A DNA stretch of 5,302 nucleotides. Source: Acidobacteriota bacterium. GTDB lineage: Bacteria; Acidobacteriota; Terriglobia; Bryobacterales; Bryobacteraceae. Below the pieces are notes generated by a model that saw nothing but the letters and a program-made list of their open reading frames with translations, did not search any database and had not been told where the DNA came from. The stretch lies in contig JAJYKC010000244.1 in NCBI GenBank assembly GCA_021788955.1, forward strand, positions 1 to 5,302, read 5' to 3'. Position 1 is the stretch's first letter. Each line of letters starts with the position of its first letter. Below, in pieces: positions 4,105 through 5,302 of the stretch. The position numbers and the translations under genes are program-made.

Positions 4105-5302
4105 ATGGACATGGACACTTTACAGGATTCGAGCAGTCGTCGTGAATTCATCAAGACGGGCGGCAAATCGGCTGCCTTATCGGTTTTGGCCGGCGTTGCG
4201 ATGCCTCCCGTCCACGCTGCGGGCAGCGATTTGATCCAGGTGGCGCTCATCGGCTGTGGTGGGCGCGGCGGCGGCGCGGCGGCGAACGCCCTGTCCGTCA
4301 AGCGCGGTCCTGTCAAGCTGGTCGCTATGGCGGACCTGTTCCCGGAACGCCTTTCGAACGACCTGACTAAGTTACAGCAGCGTTTCCCGGCTCAAGTCGA
4401 CGTACCGCCGGATCGCCAGTTTCTCGGCTTCGACGCCTATCGTCATGCGATGGATTCCTTGAACCCGGGCGACATCGCCATTTTCGCAACGCCTCTCGCG
4501 TTTCGCGGAGTGCACTTCAACTACGCCATCCAGAAGCGCTTGAACGTCTTCATGGAAAAACCGCTCACCGCCGACGGCCCAACCAGCAAGCGCATGTTCG
4601 CGCTCGCCCAGGACGCCTCGGCCAGAAACCTCAAGGTGGGCGTAGGCCTCATGTCGCGTCACAGCCGGGCGATGCAGGAACTGGCCGACCGTGTCCATAA
4701 CGGCGAGATCGGCGAAATTATCCTCCAGCGCGGTTACCGCATGCACGGCCCCGGCGGATATTTCCTCTCGCTGCCCAAACCGGACGGCATCACCGACCTG
4801 CTCTACCAGGTGAAGCGCTTCCACAGCTTCATTTGGGCGAGCGGAGGTTGCTACAACGACTTTTATATCCACATCATCGATCATCTGGGATGGATGAAAA
4901 ACGAATGGCCGGTAAAGGCGCAGGCCCTGGGCGGCCGGCACTACAAGGTCAGTCCCGATGGAGTTGCCTACGTGGATCAGAATTTTGACGTCTATTCGGT
5001 GGAATACACCTATTCCGACGGTACGAAGTTCTTCTTTGACGGCCGCTGTATGAAGGGATGCCAGGAGATCTACAAGAGCTCTCTGCAGGGGAGCAAGGGC
5101 ATGGGCATCGCTTCCAGCAAGAGCGACTGCGGGCTGCCCTCAAGCCTGTACAAGAGTCAGACAGCGTCCCCGGAAAACCTCATGTGGGAATCCAAGGTGA
5201 GCCCCGATGAGAGGGATCCCTATCAAAACGAGTGGAACGATTTGGTGGATGCCATTCGAGACGGCAAACCTTACAACGAGGTCAAACGCGGCGTGGAAGC
5301 AA
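4105..5302 (+). CDS. Tat-exported Gfo/Idh/MocA family oxidoreductase, 3' end outside window
   Basis: An NAD(P)-dependent sugar/cyclitol-type oxidoreductase; 399 codons are visible with no stop. Residues 11-17, SRREFIK, form a twin-arginine export motif, followed by a hydrophobic LSVLAGVAM stretch and likely cleavage near VHA|A (about 38). The Rossmann fold begins with VALIGCGGRGGGA (46-58). The family's EKP motif is at 151-153 (VFMEKPLT). The second motif GG-x3-D-x3-H-x2-D is at 247-259 (D252, H256, D259), matching the catalytic region of the family. The visible end, EWNDLVDAIRDGKPYNEVKRGVEA, is the usual C-terminal segment, so only a few dozen residues are probably missing. ATG 4105 is chosen because GGAG lies 7 bases upstream (4094-4097); ATG 4111 is an alternative. 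Tat export suggests folding with bound cofactor before transfer to the periplasm. The substrate is unknown. It is same-strand with the hydrolase across 95 bases, so a shared transcript is possible but not shown. Confidence 0.93.
   Translation, partial: MDMDTLQDSSSRREFIKTGGKSAALSVLAGVAMPPVHAAGSDLIQVALIGCGGRGGGAAANALSVKRGPVKLVAMADLFPERLSNDLTKLQQRFPAQVDVPPDRQFLGFDAYRHAMDSLNPGDIAIFATPLAFRGVHFNYAIQKRLNVFMEKPLTADGPTSKRMFALAQDASARNLKVGVGLMSRHSRAMQELADRVHNGEIGEIILQRGYRMHGPGGYFLSLPKPDGITDLLYQVKRFHSFIWASGGCYNDFYIHIIDHLGWMKNEWPVKAQALGGRHYKVSPDGVAYVDQNFDVYSVEYTYSDGTKFFFDGRCMKGCQEIYKSSLQGSKGMGIASSKSDCGLPSSLYKSQTASPENLMWESKVSPDERDPYQNEWNDLVDAIRDGKPYNEVKRGVEA

Noticed and set aside
4372..4941. 189-codon minus-strand frame opposite the oxidoreductase
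   Set aside because: The + strand frame here carries the Rossmann and EKP motifs and runs unbroken to the window end; the minus frame is its shadow.

Overview
The window comes from a GC-rich bacterial chromosome. Gene style suggests an Acidobacteriota member of the Solibacter/Bryobacter type: a fumarylacetoacetase coupled to a conserved unknown gene, a Tat-exported Gfo/Idh/MocA oxidoreductase, and a secreted beta-lactamase-fold hydrolase. That assignment is inferred from gene content and composition; no marker gene is present. There are no tRNA or rRNA genes, CRISPR arrays, complete insertion sequences or phage genes.

Left block (1-2323): the 3' part of a conserved gene of unknown function runs into fahA with a 4-base ATGA stop/start overlap, so the two are probably one operon. 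fahA encodes fumarylacetoacetase, the last step of tyrosine/homogentisate catabolism, and every catalytic and metal-binding residue I could map is present. Two bases after fahA, on the opposite strand, lies the stop codon of a small secreted Dabb-domain protein. A strong hairpin followed by CTTTT, placed to end fahA transcription, lies inside the 3' coding end of that convergent gene.

Middle (2324-2698): a 375-base stretch with no intact gene. It holds the Dabb upstream region with a 10-bp palindrome. It also holds what reads as the first ~29 codons of a peroxiredoxin, complete with its own ribosome binding site, which stops resembling the family abruptly near base 2510. A 12-bp AT-rich direct repeat begins at this break and recurs 77 bp downstream. 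The + strand also changes from G-rich to C-rich around here, whatever the gene direction. Together these suggest an old rearrangement or insertion/deletion junction.

Right block (2699-5302): two + strand genes for exported proteins with C-ending codon preference. The first is a class C beta-lactamase/family VIII esterase-like serine hydrolase with a Sec-type signal peptide. The second, after a 95-base gap rich in inverted repeats, is a Gfo/Idh/MocA oxidoreductase with a twin-arginine signal; it is cut by the window end. Nothing in the sequence ties these two to the tyrosine pathway on the left. I see no convincing new multi-gene system. The leads most worth following are the unknown partner of fahA and the peroxiredoxin remnant at the composition switch.
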